A stretch of 54,408 nt of DNA from Nemertoderma westbladi (Eukaryota; Xenacoelomorpha; Nemertodermatida; Nemertodermatidae). Location of the stretch: contig JAUCBJ010005820.1 in NCBI GenBank assembly GCA_032718475.1, positions 1 through 54,408 of the forward strand, in the 5' to 3' direction. A program made the translations under genes and the position numbers. Below are positions 43,436-53,250 of the stretch, piece by piece (within the stretch, counting starts at the first letter, position 1; each line of letters starts with the position of its first letter). The notes beneath the pieces were generated by a model. It was not told the DNA's origin. It saw only the letters and a program-made list of their open reading frames with translations, and made no database searches.

Positions 43436-45622
43436 CACTACTACTTCTAGAATTGGCATGCTGCATTGCAGCTACATTTTTAAGAATGCTGTGCCGGCTT
43501 GTCGACAAAATTGCGCCGCCACAACTCCCTATCACCCATGACATTTGGTAGATCATCCGCATCTTTAAGGCCAGTGTCCTTTAAAATGCGTCTCAAGAAA
43601 GTCATGGGCTGTCCACCATGCTTATTCAATATATGAGGCTGCCAAAGTACAAGATTATGCACTGGCTGGTCCTCACGGCGAAAGCAATGTCCTGCAAAGC
43701 GGAGGCGACTTTGTTCTAGTGTCAAGCTTGGGGGAACCAATGAGACACCTCCAATGTTATATATTGTCTGGTTAGAGATGTGTGCATTGTACTTGACACA
43801 ATGAACCCGGCGTAGCATTCTTGTGAATGTGCCATCCAGAGATTTGGTTTCCTCAGCAGTTAAAGCCCAGCATGGACTCACATAGAGGAGTACTGGAACA
43901 ACTGCTGCTCTAAATAATCGGACCTTAATTTTCCGATTAATTCTCTATGACTTCCAAATCCTGGAAAGCCTTAAGCCTATTCAAGGCTGCCCATGCCTTT
44001 CCCTTACGTATTCGAAGGTCCTCACCTGGACCTGACTTACGGATCCATGATACCAGGTAACAGAAGTAGTCCACATGCTCAAGCATACCATCCTTTGAGC
44101 TTATGCTCATCCGATCAGAGACTTGCTGAGGACTTTCAAAGTTAACTGTCAAAATTTTGGTCTTTTTGGAGTTAATTAAAAGCCCAACACTAGAAGCAGT
44201 CTGTTCTAATGACCTGAGCTTGGGCTCCCTCTAGTGATTCTGAGAGTACTCCTAAGTCATCAGCAAAGTATATATCATCACGACCTTTACAGAACCCGTT
44301 CTGATTTCCGCGGAGCAGTCTCTCAATGGGATCCCTGATGCGATTTAATAGATTTCTATTGTATAGCTTTGCAGCAATCGAGATCAATGAGATTCCTCGA
44401 AAAGAACCATAGAGTGTTAGGTTTCCCTTCTTGGGAACTGGCACCAACTTATTTGTTTTCATTTCTTGTGGGACTCTTGTTGTTCGTTATATGTCTACTA
44501 TGATGGGATAGATGAGCTTTAAACACTCAGGTATTTTAAAGACCTCAGGGGGAACACCATCTAATCCACTGGCACGATTGGTCTTAATGCTCTTTGCAGA
44601 AGCTGCAAAGGAGATATCGCCAATGGGAATATCTGGGAGTACAGACTCGGACACTTTCACTTCTATAAAGTTATCAGGCAATACCCTGTCATTATTGAGG
44701 AGCTTTTCAAAGTGGTCCATCCAACCATTGAGGCGATCGGCTGGTGATTCAGCCTTAACCTTGGTGGTTGGTTGGCTTTTCCGCCCAGTAAGCAAGTTGA
44801 TCGATTTCCATGCCTGGGATGATTGCCTGTTGTCGTCGGCATCATTGATGGCATCAACCTGTTGGTTTATTAGCTCCTGTAGATTAGCAGAGTACTGCCT
44901 GTTCAGGGACCTAGATGCAGCCTTAACTGCATTATTGGCCGCTGTAGTCTGTTTGAGTCGGGACTCTTTTTGCGCCTTATATAGGTCATTTCGGCACTTC
45001 TGGATTTTGTTGTCAGTCCAGGGGGCCCTTTTCCTGTTTCGAGGGTATACAGGAACTGTTTCTGCAGCTGCTAACTTAACTGCTTCTGTGAAGGCAGTAT
45101 AGCCCTCACAGTGATCTGCCGCCTCAGTGGCAAGAACCTCATACCTGTTGCTCAGCTGTAGTGTGAAGCTAGATCTCACACTTGGCTGTTGCAACAGAGA
45201 GGACCAGTCATGCCGCGGCAAGGCAGATTTCGTTGTACTGCTAGCACGCAGACTAAGTCTTACCTTGGCCACAATAAGGCGGTGATCACTGGAGAAGGGT
45301 CGAAGTGTAAATGCATTCCGTTTTGTATAGAGCTCCTGTACTTCCTACGAAACAGAATATGGTCTATCTGGGACTTGTGACCACTGGGTCCACTATGAGT
45401 CCATAGCTTTCCAGTTCGCTTCTTGAACTGGGTTCCAGCCGAAAACAACCCATTTCCAGAGATAAAATCCTGAAGGTAGACGGAATTTCGGTTGACACTA
45501 CTGCTATAGACCCAGGGCGATGTAGGTGATTGATGCAGACTTGCATTAAAGTCTCCCAGGAATTTTAAGAATGCATGCTGATCCACTCCATCAGTAGCTG
45601 CTTGTATATTGTGGTAGAAATA
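43436..45622 (-). pseudogene. RTE-like LINE copy A (endonuclease to 3' end, internally deleted)
   Basis: Read on the minus strand: C-terminal half of the AP-endonuclease (FLGDFNASLHQ, KSQIDHILFRR), a linker (APWTDNKIQKCRNDLYKAQK), RT fingers (TNRASGLDGVPPEVFK; NQNGFCKGR), then FADDLGVLSES and the thumb (LFRAAVVPVLL), ending KPAQHS. RT residues between GFCKGR and YFADDLG are missing, so the palm is deleted. Stops and shifts occur at about 44470, 44153 and 43890. It lies antisense in the KIF20 intron. GVLQGDTLAP-type RT elsewhere in the family and the gene order fit RTE/CR1-group LINEs; I favour RTE-like. Confidence 0.85.
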
Positions 45623-45691
45623 TTATTGTTGTAATAAATTACGCGCCTATGCAGGGAAGCCTAATAACGAAAAACGCAAAACGAAACATTG

Positions 45692-46745
45692 GGCAACTAC
45701 TACTAGGATCGGCATGCTGCATTGCAGCTGCATTTTTAAGAATGCTGTGCCGGCTTGTCAACAAAATTGCACCGCCACAACTCCCTATCACCCATGACAT
45801 TTGCTAGATCATCCGCATCTTCAAGGCCAGTGTCCTTTAAGATGCGTCTCAAGAAAGTCATGGGCTGTCCACCATGCTTATTCACTCCATGAGGCTGCCA
45901 AAGTACAAGATTATGCACTGGCTGGTCCTCACGGCGAAAGCAATGTCCTGCAAAGCGGAGGCGATTTTGTTCTAGTGTCAAGCTTGGGGGAACCAATGAG
46001 ACACCTCCAATGTTATATAGTGTCTGGTTGGAGATGTGTGCATTGTACTTAACACAATGAACCCGGCGTAGCATTCTTGTGAATGTGCCATCCAGAGATT
46101 TGGTGTCCTCAGCAGTTAGAGCCCAGCATGGACTCCCGTAGAGGAGTACTGGAACTACTGCTGCTCTAAATAATCGGATCTTAAGTTTCCGATTAATTCT
46201 CGGTGACTCCCAAATCCTGGAAAGCCTATTCAAGGCTGCCCGTGCCTTTCCCTTACGTATTCGAAGGTCCTCACCTGACTTCCGGATCCATGATCCCAGG
46301 TAACAGAAGTCGTCCACATGCTCAAGCATACCATCCTTTGAGCTTATGCTCATCCGATCAGAGACTTGCTGAGGACTTTCAAAGTTAACTGTCAAAATTT
46401 TGGTCTTTCTGGATTAATAAAAATACCAACACTAGAAGCAGCATGTTCTAATGAGCTGAGGAGCCGTTGGGCTCCCTCTAATGATTCTGAGAGTACTCCT
46501 AAGTCATCAGCAAAGTCTAGATCAGTTAGGTACTTGGCAGGATTTCCTCGACTTCTGGAGCCAGTAGGTGGAGTTATCATCACCCCATCATCATCATTAT
46601 GATGATCTAAGGACATGCGTAGAACATAGTCAACCACAATAATGAACAAGAATGGTGCAAGTGTGTCTCCTTGGAGGACGCCCCATAACACTTCAACACT
46701 TCAAATGGTTCTGTATCAACATTGGGCAAAGTACCGTCTGTACAA
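45692..46745 (-). pseudogene. RTE-like LINE copy B (RT palm to 3' end)
   Basis: The minus strand starts near PFEV, with a small duplication that shifts frame at about 46690. It continues GVLQGDTLAPFLFI, DFADDLGVLSES, TVNFESPQQVSDRM, LFRAAVVPVLLYGSPCWALT, GDRELWR and ends KPAQHS. A frameshift near 46395 splits it. Copies A and B share the same 3' end (GGCATGCTGCATTGCAGCT on the plus strand), which marks the true 3' end of the family. Confidence 0.87.
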
Positions 46746-47673
46746 CACAATTATTATTTTATTGTTTGTTGTAATGAATTACGCGCATAAGCAGAGTAGC
46801 GTAATAAATAGTAACGTATGAGAACCCAATAGTTGTCAATGTGGAGCATACAGCTCTCCCAATTACACTGCTACTTACTTAACTCCACACTGAAGCTCCA
46901 ATAAGATGTAGCCTAGGTAACGATATTCTGGGATTGGCTAGCCAGTATGATAATAGTGTAATTAGTATAATATTGTAGGGCCTATGTTAAAAAAACACTG
47001 TTTGTTAGAAATGTATCTTCTCCTACATTTCTAAACGAAATAAAGCGAAATTTTGCAGAAAGCATGACCAATAGGTGCTCCCTATGGGGTGTCGACAGAA
47101 TTTTGATTGAGTGAATTCTACGATTATGATCGGTCAGTCTAGAATTAATTTCACTGTTGCTAGGCAACCAACAGGTCCCTCACAACCAAAATCTTGCATA
47201 CACAACTAGGTCCGATAATGAACCTATCATCAAAATTTCATCCAATTCCCGCAAAATTAAGTGCAATAATTTGTGTACAAACAAACAAACAAACACGCGT
47301 GAGAAATAAGGACATCCACTTCTTGGATCCGTCCAACAGATAACTCAATAAATCCCGTACAACATTATAACCAATATGAATGAATCTGTACAAAGCTCCT
47401 ACAAAAATCGATAAATAATACAGTGTAGAAAATTATGCGACCAAAATAGAATACATACGTATATCGATAATATATGTGACCAAAATAACACAAACAGTCG
47501 GAAACACCAATAAATTAATTAATACAAAATATATGGAACACCGTAAATTAACTATAACCCAGAATCCGAGAATTACCCCCCGCAAAAGGTACCCAAAAGT
47601 TTCGCATCAGCGGCCGTTAGTTTTTACAATAGGTAATTAGTTGTTTTTAATATAGTATTTACGGAGATGAGAT

Positions 47674-47725
47674 GGGGGGGGGGGGGGGTGGGGGTGGGAG
47701 GGGGGAGGGGGGGTGGGGGTGGGTG
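47674..47725. repeat. G-rich tract in the KIF20 intron
   Basis: A run of G broken by single T or A residues (GGGGTGGGGGTGGGAGGGGGG). It has several G-runs of four or more, enough for a G-quadruplex on the sense strand. Confidence 0.8.
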
Positions 47726-47996
47726 GTCTATATTTCGCAGAAGAATATCGCCCAAGAATGTACATAAATTATATTGTTACATGCAATGTGTCAACTAATT
47801 GTCCACCGTGTAGTGGATTGCAGGGTGGACACGATAGTACTTAACTTATATTATATTAGTGGATGATAGGCCTATATACTTTTCCCTATTTTGGAGTGAG
47901 AAAAAATTTGAAAAAGAGAACTAACCTTTGGGCAATTTTTATGTTTTCAACCTGGAAATCTTAATAAAATATTGAATTAATTTCGTAAAATTACAG

Positions 47997-50900
47997 GTTG
48001 ACGAATTGACTTACGATATGGGAGAGGTTGCCAGACAAAACGGAGAATTACAAGAAGAGGCCAAAACGTTGAAGAATATCTTAGAGAATAAGGAAGAAGA
48101 GATGGCTAAGCTCAGAGAGAAGTTGGATGGTAAAGAATCTACGTTGTTTGATAAAGAGGAGGAATTCCTTAACAATCAAGCGATGTTGGAGGAAAGCAAT
48201 GCGAAGTACAAAGCGGATTTAGTCTCTATGGAGAAGGAAATACTTCGCATTAAAGATGAGTTGGAAGATAAAGAGGAGAAGTTGAACGGCGAGGTAAACC
48301 GTTTAATAGGAGAGAAGGAGGTTATTAGAGGGAAGTGTACGGAGCTGGAGAATGAGAATGTTAGGAGGGGTGTGGACACAGCGAGGTTAAATGTAGTAGA
48401 GGCGGAGTTGGGGAGTCGTGTAGCAGAAGTTAAGGAGTTAGGGTTAATGGTAGAACGACTAGAGACGCGGAATAAACTCCTGGAAGATAAGATCAATAAC
48501 ATCGACGCAGTTAGTGGAGGGCAGAACAAGGAACTTCGAGAGAAATACGATAAAGTAAAGGAAGAGTTTCATAAAGGTAAAAGTTTAATAGCGGAGTTGG
48601 AGATTGATAGAGACGAATGGGAGAGGAAATACCATCAATACCAAACCGAGGCGAATGATTGGAAGTGCAGGATGGCCTCGTTGGAAGTCGATGTGAGGGA
48701 GACGCGATGTGAGTTGGATGATAAGACTTCTAGAATAGCTGAAACTGCCGAGAAACATTCAAAGGAGATGAAGGACATGGTTGCCAACATGGGTGGTAGA
48801 GAAAACGAGTTTCAGCACAAATTACAAGAGGTAAACCAAGCGTTGCTGGTGGAATCCCAGAGGTTGGTGGAACAGCGGAAACTTTGGGGCGAAAGCAGCG
48901 CGAATCTACATAAATCTGTGGCGGAAGTTAAGAGGTTGGAGTCGGTCACTGTCGGTTTGTCTGCTGAAGTTCAAACGTTAAATAAAGTCAAGTTAAGTCT
49001 ACAGAATGGTTTGCAGGAAATACGCGACGAGCGGAGAGAATTCGAGATTAAATCGAACGGCGTGATGGAGGGACTGAAGGGTAGGTTGGTGGAAAGTACG
49101 GAGCGCGGGGCGAGGTTGGAGAAACAGCTGGTGGAAAGTACGGAGCGCGGGGCGAGGTTGGAGAAACAGCTGGTGGAAAGTACGGAGCGCGGGGCGAGGT
49201 TGGAGAAACAGCTGGTGGAAAGTACGGAGCGCGGGGCGAGGTTGGAGAAACAGCTGGTGGAAAGTACGGAGCGCGGGGCGAGGTTGGAGAAACAGCTGGT
49301 GGAAAGTACGGAGCGCGGGGCGAGGTTGGAGAAACAGCTGGTGGAAAGTACGGAGCGCGGGGCGAGGTTGGAGAAACAGCTGGTGGAAAGTACGGAGCGC
49401 GGGGCGAGGTTGGAGAAACAGCTGGTGGAAAGTACGGAGCGCGGGGCGAGGTTGGAGAAACAGCTGGTGGAAAGTACGGAGCGCGGGGCGAGGTTGGAGA
49501 AACAGCTGGTGGAAAGTACGGAGCGCGGGGCGAGGTTGGAAAAACAGCTGGTGGAAAGTACGGAGCGCGGGGCGAGGTTGGAGAAAGTAGTGGCGGAGTT
49601 CAAGTCAGCGACGAGAGCCCAGCACGATGTAGGTGAGGACGAGCGGAAGTTCGCGAGCGAACTCGAAGAGAAACTCATCGATCTCCGTGCGAAGTTGCGA
49701 ACGGCGCAGGAGAATTACCAAACTGAGATATCCCAGAAAGTCTCAGAAATATCCGAGTTGAAAGTTGAATACGAGGAGACGTTGGGAGGGTTGCAGATCG
49801 ATATTGGGGAGAAAGCGGGAACCATCGAGAAATTGAGCAAAGAGTTGGCGAGGAAAGAGGCGAAGATCGAGAGTTTGGGAACGGTGTCGACGACGAATAG
49901 CGACCGGGAACTCGAGCTGGAACAGGGGGTCTACCGGTTGAACGAGGAGTTGACCACCGCTAAAGAGGTTCAGGTTCATCTGCGGAGCGACGTGAAGTCG
50001 AAGCAGAGCGAGTTGGAGTCGCTGCGGTCGGAGTTCGGTAAGTCTGAACGCGCCAACGATCTGCAGTTAAAGACGTACCGACAGACCAACGAAAGTCTAC
50101 AGGAACAGATCATCTTATTGGAGGAAAAGGATAAGGAATCCACCAATAAGATATCCGCCTTGGAGGAGAAAATTAAATCACCAAATCACGTTGAGGCGAC
50201 GGGCAAACAGAAAGTTGTTAAACCATCGCCGATTAAACGCAATCGAGGTCGGAAGGCGGACACGTTGGAAACAATAGAGGAGGTTTCGGATACCCTTCCG
50301 GTTGAGTCGGAACATTCGGAAGCGGCATCGGGGCGGAGCGGCCGGAAAGCGGCGGCGATTTCCCGCGCGAAATCCCGGAATATGTCGATTATATCCCTGG
50401 AGGAAGACGCGTTGGACGCGCAGGACGACGACTTCGAGTCGACTAAACCGCGACGGGCGTCGCACAAGAAGCTCCGACTTCAGGCTGAGTCGTCCACGGT
50501 GGAATCCGCAGGTCCGGTCGAGTCGGCGACTCAATCGGCGCCGTTGGCCGTGGACGAGAGCTTCACGCAGGAGACCCAGGGTACAATGACCGACTCGGTT
50601 CTAGAGGATCCCTTATCGAGTCCGGAGCCGGCGCGGAGTCGGAAACGCGAGTCCCGTCGTCTCCGCAGCCATGCGGAACCGGTCGAGGAGTCTGAGATTC
50701 CGGATCCGGTAGAGTCCGGACGCAGCAACCGGAACCATCCGGATCCGGTAGAGTCCGGACGCAGCAACCGGAACCATCCGGATCCGGTAGAGTCCGGACG
50801 CACCAACCGGAACCATCCGGATCCGGTAGAGTCCGGACGCACCAACCGGAACCATCCGGATCTGGTTGAGTCCGGACGCACCAACCGGAACCAACGACGA

Positions 50901-51029
50901 CTCAACCCCCGACTCAGTAAACTTTACGACGAATCCCTACTGGAAGTCGGAAAGGATGAATCGGTTATCGATTCGTTTAACTCTACGTCATTAACTCCGG
51001 CAACCAGACGCCGTCTACGTAAGAAATAA
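47997..51029 (+). CDS. KIF20B: Kinesin-6 (KIF20B-like), coiled-coil tail exon
   Basis: A continuation of the motor exon in phase 0; 1010 residues and TAA at 51027, giving a 1797-residue protein, close to vertebrate KIF20B (about 1820). Most of it is Glu/Lys/Leu-rich heptad sequence, expected to dimerise the motor. Twelve identical-looking 14-residue repeats (LVESTERGARLEKQ) sit in the coiled coil. The last 270 residues are basic and disordered, with SPIKRNRGRKAD, SGRSGRKAAAISRAKSRNMS, five 13-residue repeats (DPVESGRSNRNHP type) and the end TPATRRRLRKK, suggesting microtubule or nucleic-acid binding and nuclear localisation. The first ATG is internal; translation comes through the splice junction, not from this exon. 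Confidence 0.88.
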   Translation, partial: VDELTYDMGEVARQNGELQEEAKTLKNILENKEEEMAKLREKLDGKESTLFDKEEEFLNNQAMLEESNAKYKADLVSMEKEILRIKDELEDKEEKLNGEVNRLIGEKEVIRGKCTELENENVRRGVDTARLNVVEAELGSRVAEVKELGLMVERLETRNKLLEDKINNIDAVSGGQNKELREKYDKVKEEFHKGKSLIAELEIDRDEWERKYHQYQTEANDWKCRMASLEVDVRETRCELDDKTSRIAETAEKHSKEMKDMVANMGGRENEFQHKLQEVNQALLVESQRLVEQRKLWGESSANLHKSVAEVKRLESVTVGLSAEVQTLNKVKLSLQNGLQEIRDERREFEIKSNGVMEGLKGRLVESTERGARLEKQLVESTERGARLEKQLVESTERGARLEKQLVESTERGARLEKQLVESTERGARLEKQLVESTERGARLEKQLVESTERGARLEKQLVESTERGARLEKQLVESTERGARLEKQLVESTERGARLEKQLVESTERGARLEKQLVESTERGARLEKVVAEFKSATRAQHDVGEDERKFASELEEKLIDLRAKLRTAQENYQTEISQKVSEISELKVEYEETLGGLQIDIGEKAGTIEKLSKELARKEAKIESLGTVSTTNSDRELELEQGVYRLNEELTTAKEVQVHLRSDVKSKQSELESLRSEFGKSERANDLQLKTYRQTNESLQEQIILLEEKDKESTNKISALEEKIKSPNHVEATGKQKVVKPSPIKRNRGRKADTLETIEEVSDTLPVESEHSEAASGRSGRKAAAISRAKSRNMSIISLEEDALDAQDDDFESTKPRRASHKKLRLQAESSTVESAGPVESATQSAPLAVDESFTQETQGTMTDSVLEDPLSSPEPARSRKRESRRLRSHAEPVEESEIPDPVESGRSNRNHPDPVESGRSNRNHPDPVESGRTNRNHPDPVESGRTNRNHPDLVESGRTNRNQRRLNPRLSKLYDESLLEVGKDESVIDSFNSTSLTPATRRRLRKK
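49086..49589 (+). repeat. Coding 42-bp repeats, twelve copies
   Basis: Twelve units of 14 residues (two heptads), 49086 to 49589, nearly identical in DNA sequence. The length keeps the coiled-coil register whatever the copy number. Confidence 0.96.
50703..50897 (+). repeat. Coding 39-bp repeats, five copies
   Basis: Five units of 13 residues, DPVESGRSNRNHP, with Ser/Thr exchange at position 8 in the last three. They lie in the basic tail, not the coiled coil. Confidence 0.93.
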
Positions 51030-51032
51030 CTT

Positions 51033-51038
51033 AATAAA
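51033..51038 (+). promoter_or_regulatory. Poly(A) signal of KIF20
   Basis: AATAAA four bases after the stop codon, which implies a very short 3' UTR. Other AATAAA-like sequences follow (AATAAA near 51088). Confidence 0.7.
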
Positions 51039-51039
51039 A

Positions 51040-51794
51040 CACTTTGCAATCCATTTTTAACTAGCGAGCTTTTATTGAGTCCCGCTAATAAATTCTCGGG
51101 TTTAATATTATTTTCGTTTTATAAATATTTCTATTTTTAGAATAGTTGATGGGTATCACAGTGTCCTGGTCACTCACTTTTTAAAATTTTGCAAAAAAAT
51201 TTATAGACTTTTTGTATCTTGATAAAAGATCTAGAACAGAATATACATCATAAAGTATAATAATAATTGACGACATCTAAATTCTGCTAAATAGTGATAC
51301 TGAATCTTTTTGTTTGTACCGTTTTGGGTTTAGTTTGGATGTTCGATAACATTCGAAACGTACAAAAAAAAACGTTCCGGGTACCGGTTCCATGGCCGGA
51401 TAATTGCTGCAAAATTTTGGATATGTGTTACAGTGTTGGCGTTACAGTGTTGGCGTTACAGGCCATAGTGATACCAGATTATTGTTTAAGTTGCGTTTTG
51501 TTTATTTACGGCCACAAGTAACTCAATCTAAGCCCCTTCGTTGAACTGAGAGTTGGGCATTACTCTTGTTTAACCAAGGGTGTTATTCCACTTGGTTCTG
51601 GAAGTATTAAATTTGGTTGATTTGTTTTCATTTGATAGGCCTTTAACTAGCCGTTTATGTTCCACCACTGCGTCAATATTGGTAAAGTCGATATTTAAAA
51701 ACATTTATTTTAAAATTGCTTGTATTTTTTTCAAATGATTTTTTGCTATAAATAGTAAAACTATAAGTAAATATTTAGACTAAATTGTCATCTA
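51040..51794. other. No gene seen
   Basis: AT-rich DNA. A 75-codon frame at 51294-51521 does not begin with ATG and has no recognisable features. A short tandem GTTACAGTGTTGGC occurs near 51429-51455. Confidence 0.5.
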
Positions 51795-53250
51795 AAGCTT
51801 ATAAATAGGTGTTACATCTAACACTTATAAATAGGTGTTACATCTAACACTTATAAATAGGTGTTACATCTAACACTTATAAATAGGTGTTAATCTAACA
51901 CTTATAAATAGGTGTTACATCTAACACTTATAAATAGGTGTTACATCTAGCACTTATTAATAGGTGTTACATCTAACACTTATAAATAGGTGTTACATCT
52001 AACACTTATAAATAGGTGTTACATCTAACACTTATAAATAGGTGTTACATCTAACACTTATAAATAGGTGTTACATCTAACACTTATAAATAGGTGTTAC
52101 ATCTAGCACTTATTAATAGGTGTTACATCTAACACTTATAAATAGGTGTTACATCTAGCACTTATTAATAGGTGTTACATCTAACACTTATAAATAGGTG
52201 TTACATCTAACACTTATAAATAGGTATTACATCTAACCCTTATAAATAGGTGTTACATCTAACCCTTATAAATAGATGTTACATCTAACACTTATAAATA
52301 GGTGTTACATCTAGCACTTATTAATAGGTGTTACATCTAACACTTATAAATAGGTGTTACATCTAACACTTATAAATAGGTGTTACATCTAACACTTATA
52401 AATAGGTGTTACATCTAACACTTATAAATAGGTGTTACATCTAACACTTATAAATAGGTGTTACATCTAGCACTTATTAATAGGTGTTACATCTAACACT
52501 TATAAATAGGTGTTACATTTAGCACTTATTAATAGGTGTTACATCTAACACTTATAAATAGGTGTTACATCTAACACTTATAAATAGGTGTTACATCTAA
52601 CACTTATAAATAGGTGTTACATCTAACACTTATAAATAGGTGTTACATCTAGCACTTATTAATAGGTGTTACATCTAACACTTATAAATAGGTGTTACAT
52701 TTAGCACTTATTAATAGGTGTTACATCTAACACTTATTAATAGGTGTTACATCTAACACTTATAAATAGGTGTTAAATCTAACACTTATAAATAGGTGTT
52801 ACATCTAACACTTATTAATAGGTGTTACATCTAACACTTATAAATAGGTGTTACATCTAGCACTTATTAATAGGTGTTACATCTAACACTTATAAATAGG
52901 TGTTACATTTAGCACTTGTTAATAGGTGTTACATCTAACACTTATTAATAGGTGTTACATCTAACACTTATAAATAGGTGTTACATCTAACACTTATAAA
53001 TAGGTGTTACATCTAACACTTATAAATAGGTGTTACATCTAGCACTTATTAATAGGTGTTACATCTAACACTTATAAATAGGTGTTACATTTAGCACTTA
53101 TTAATAGGTGTTACATCTAACACTTATTAATAGGTGTTACATCTAACACTTATAAATAGGTGTTAAATCTAACACTTATAAATAGGTGTTACATCTAACA
53201 CTTATTAATAGGTGTTACATCTAACACTTATAAATAGGTGTTACATCTAA
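51795..53250. repeat. 26-bp minisatellite with TATAAATAGG, about 56 copies
   Basis: The unit is ACACTTATAAATAGGTGTTA plus CATCTA. A second form, GCACTTATTAATAGG, is interspersed in a semi-regular pattern, so higher-order units exist. Each unit contains the dyad GTGTTACATCTAACAC. Confidence 0.95.

Larger units (their letters stand above)
41148..47996 (+). other. KIF20 intron, 6.85 kb
   Basis: Donor GTTGGT at 41148, acceptor TTCGTAAAATTACAG ending 47996; both are phase 0 and join VLQ to VDELTYDM. It contains two antisense LINE copies, degenerate repeats at 42240-42450, a fold-back-like segment at 41880-42065 and a G-rich tract at 47674-47725. The rest (41148-41879, 42460-43430, 46815-47670) shows nothing codable. 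Confidence 0.85.

Noticed and set aside
48971-49678. 235-codon minus-strand frame with NLAPRSVLSTSCFS repeats
   Set aside because: Shadow of the 42-bp coding repeats in the kinesin tail.
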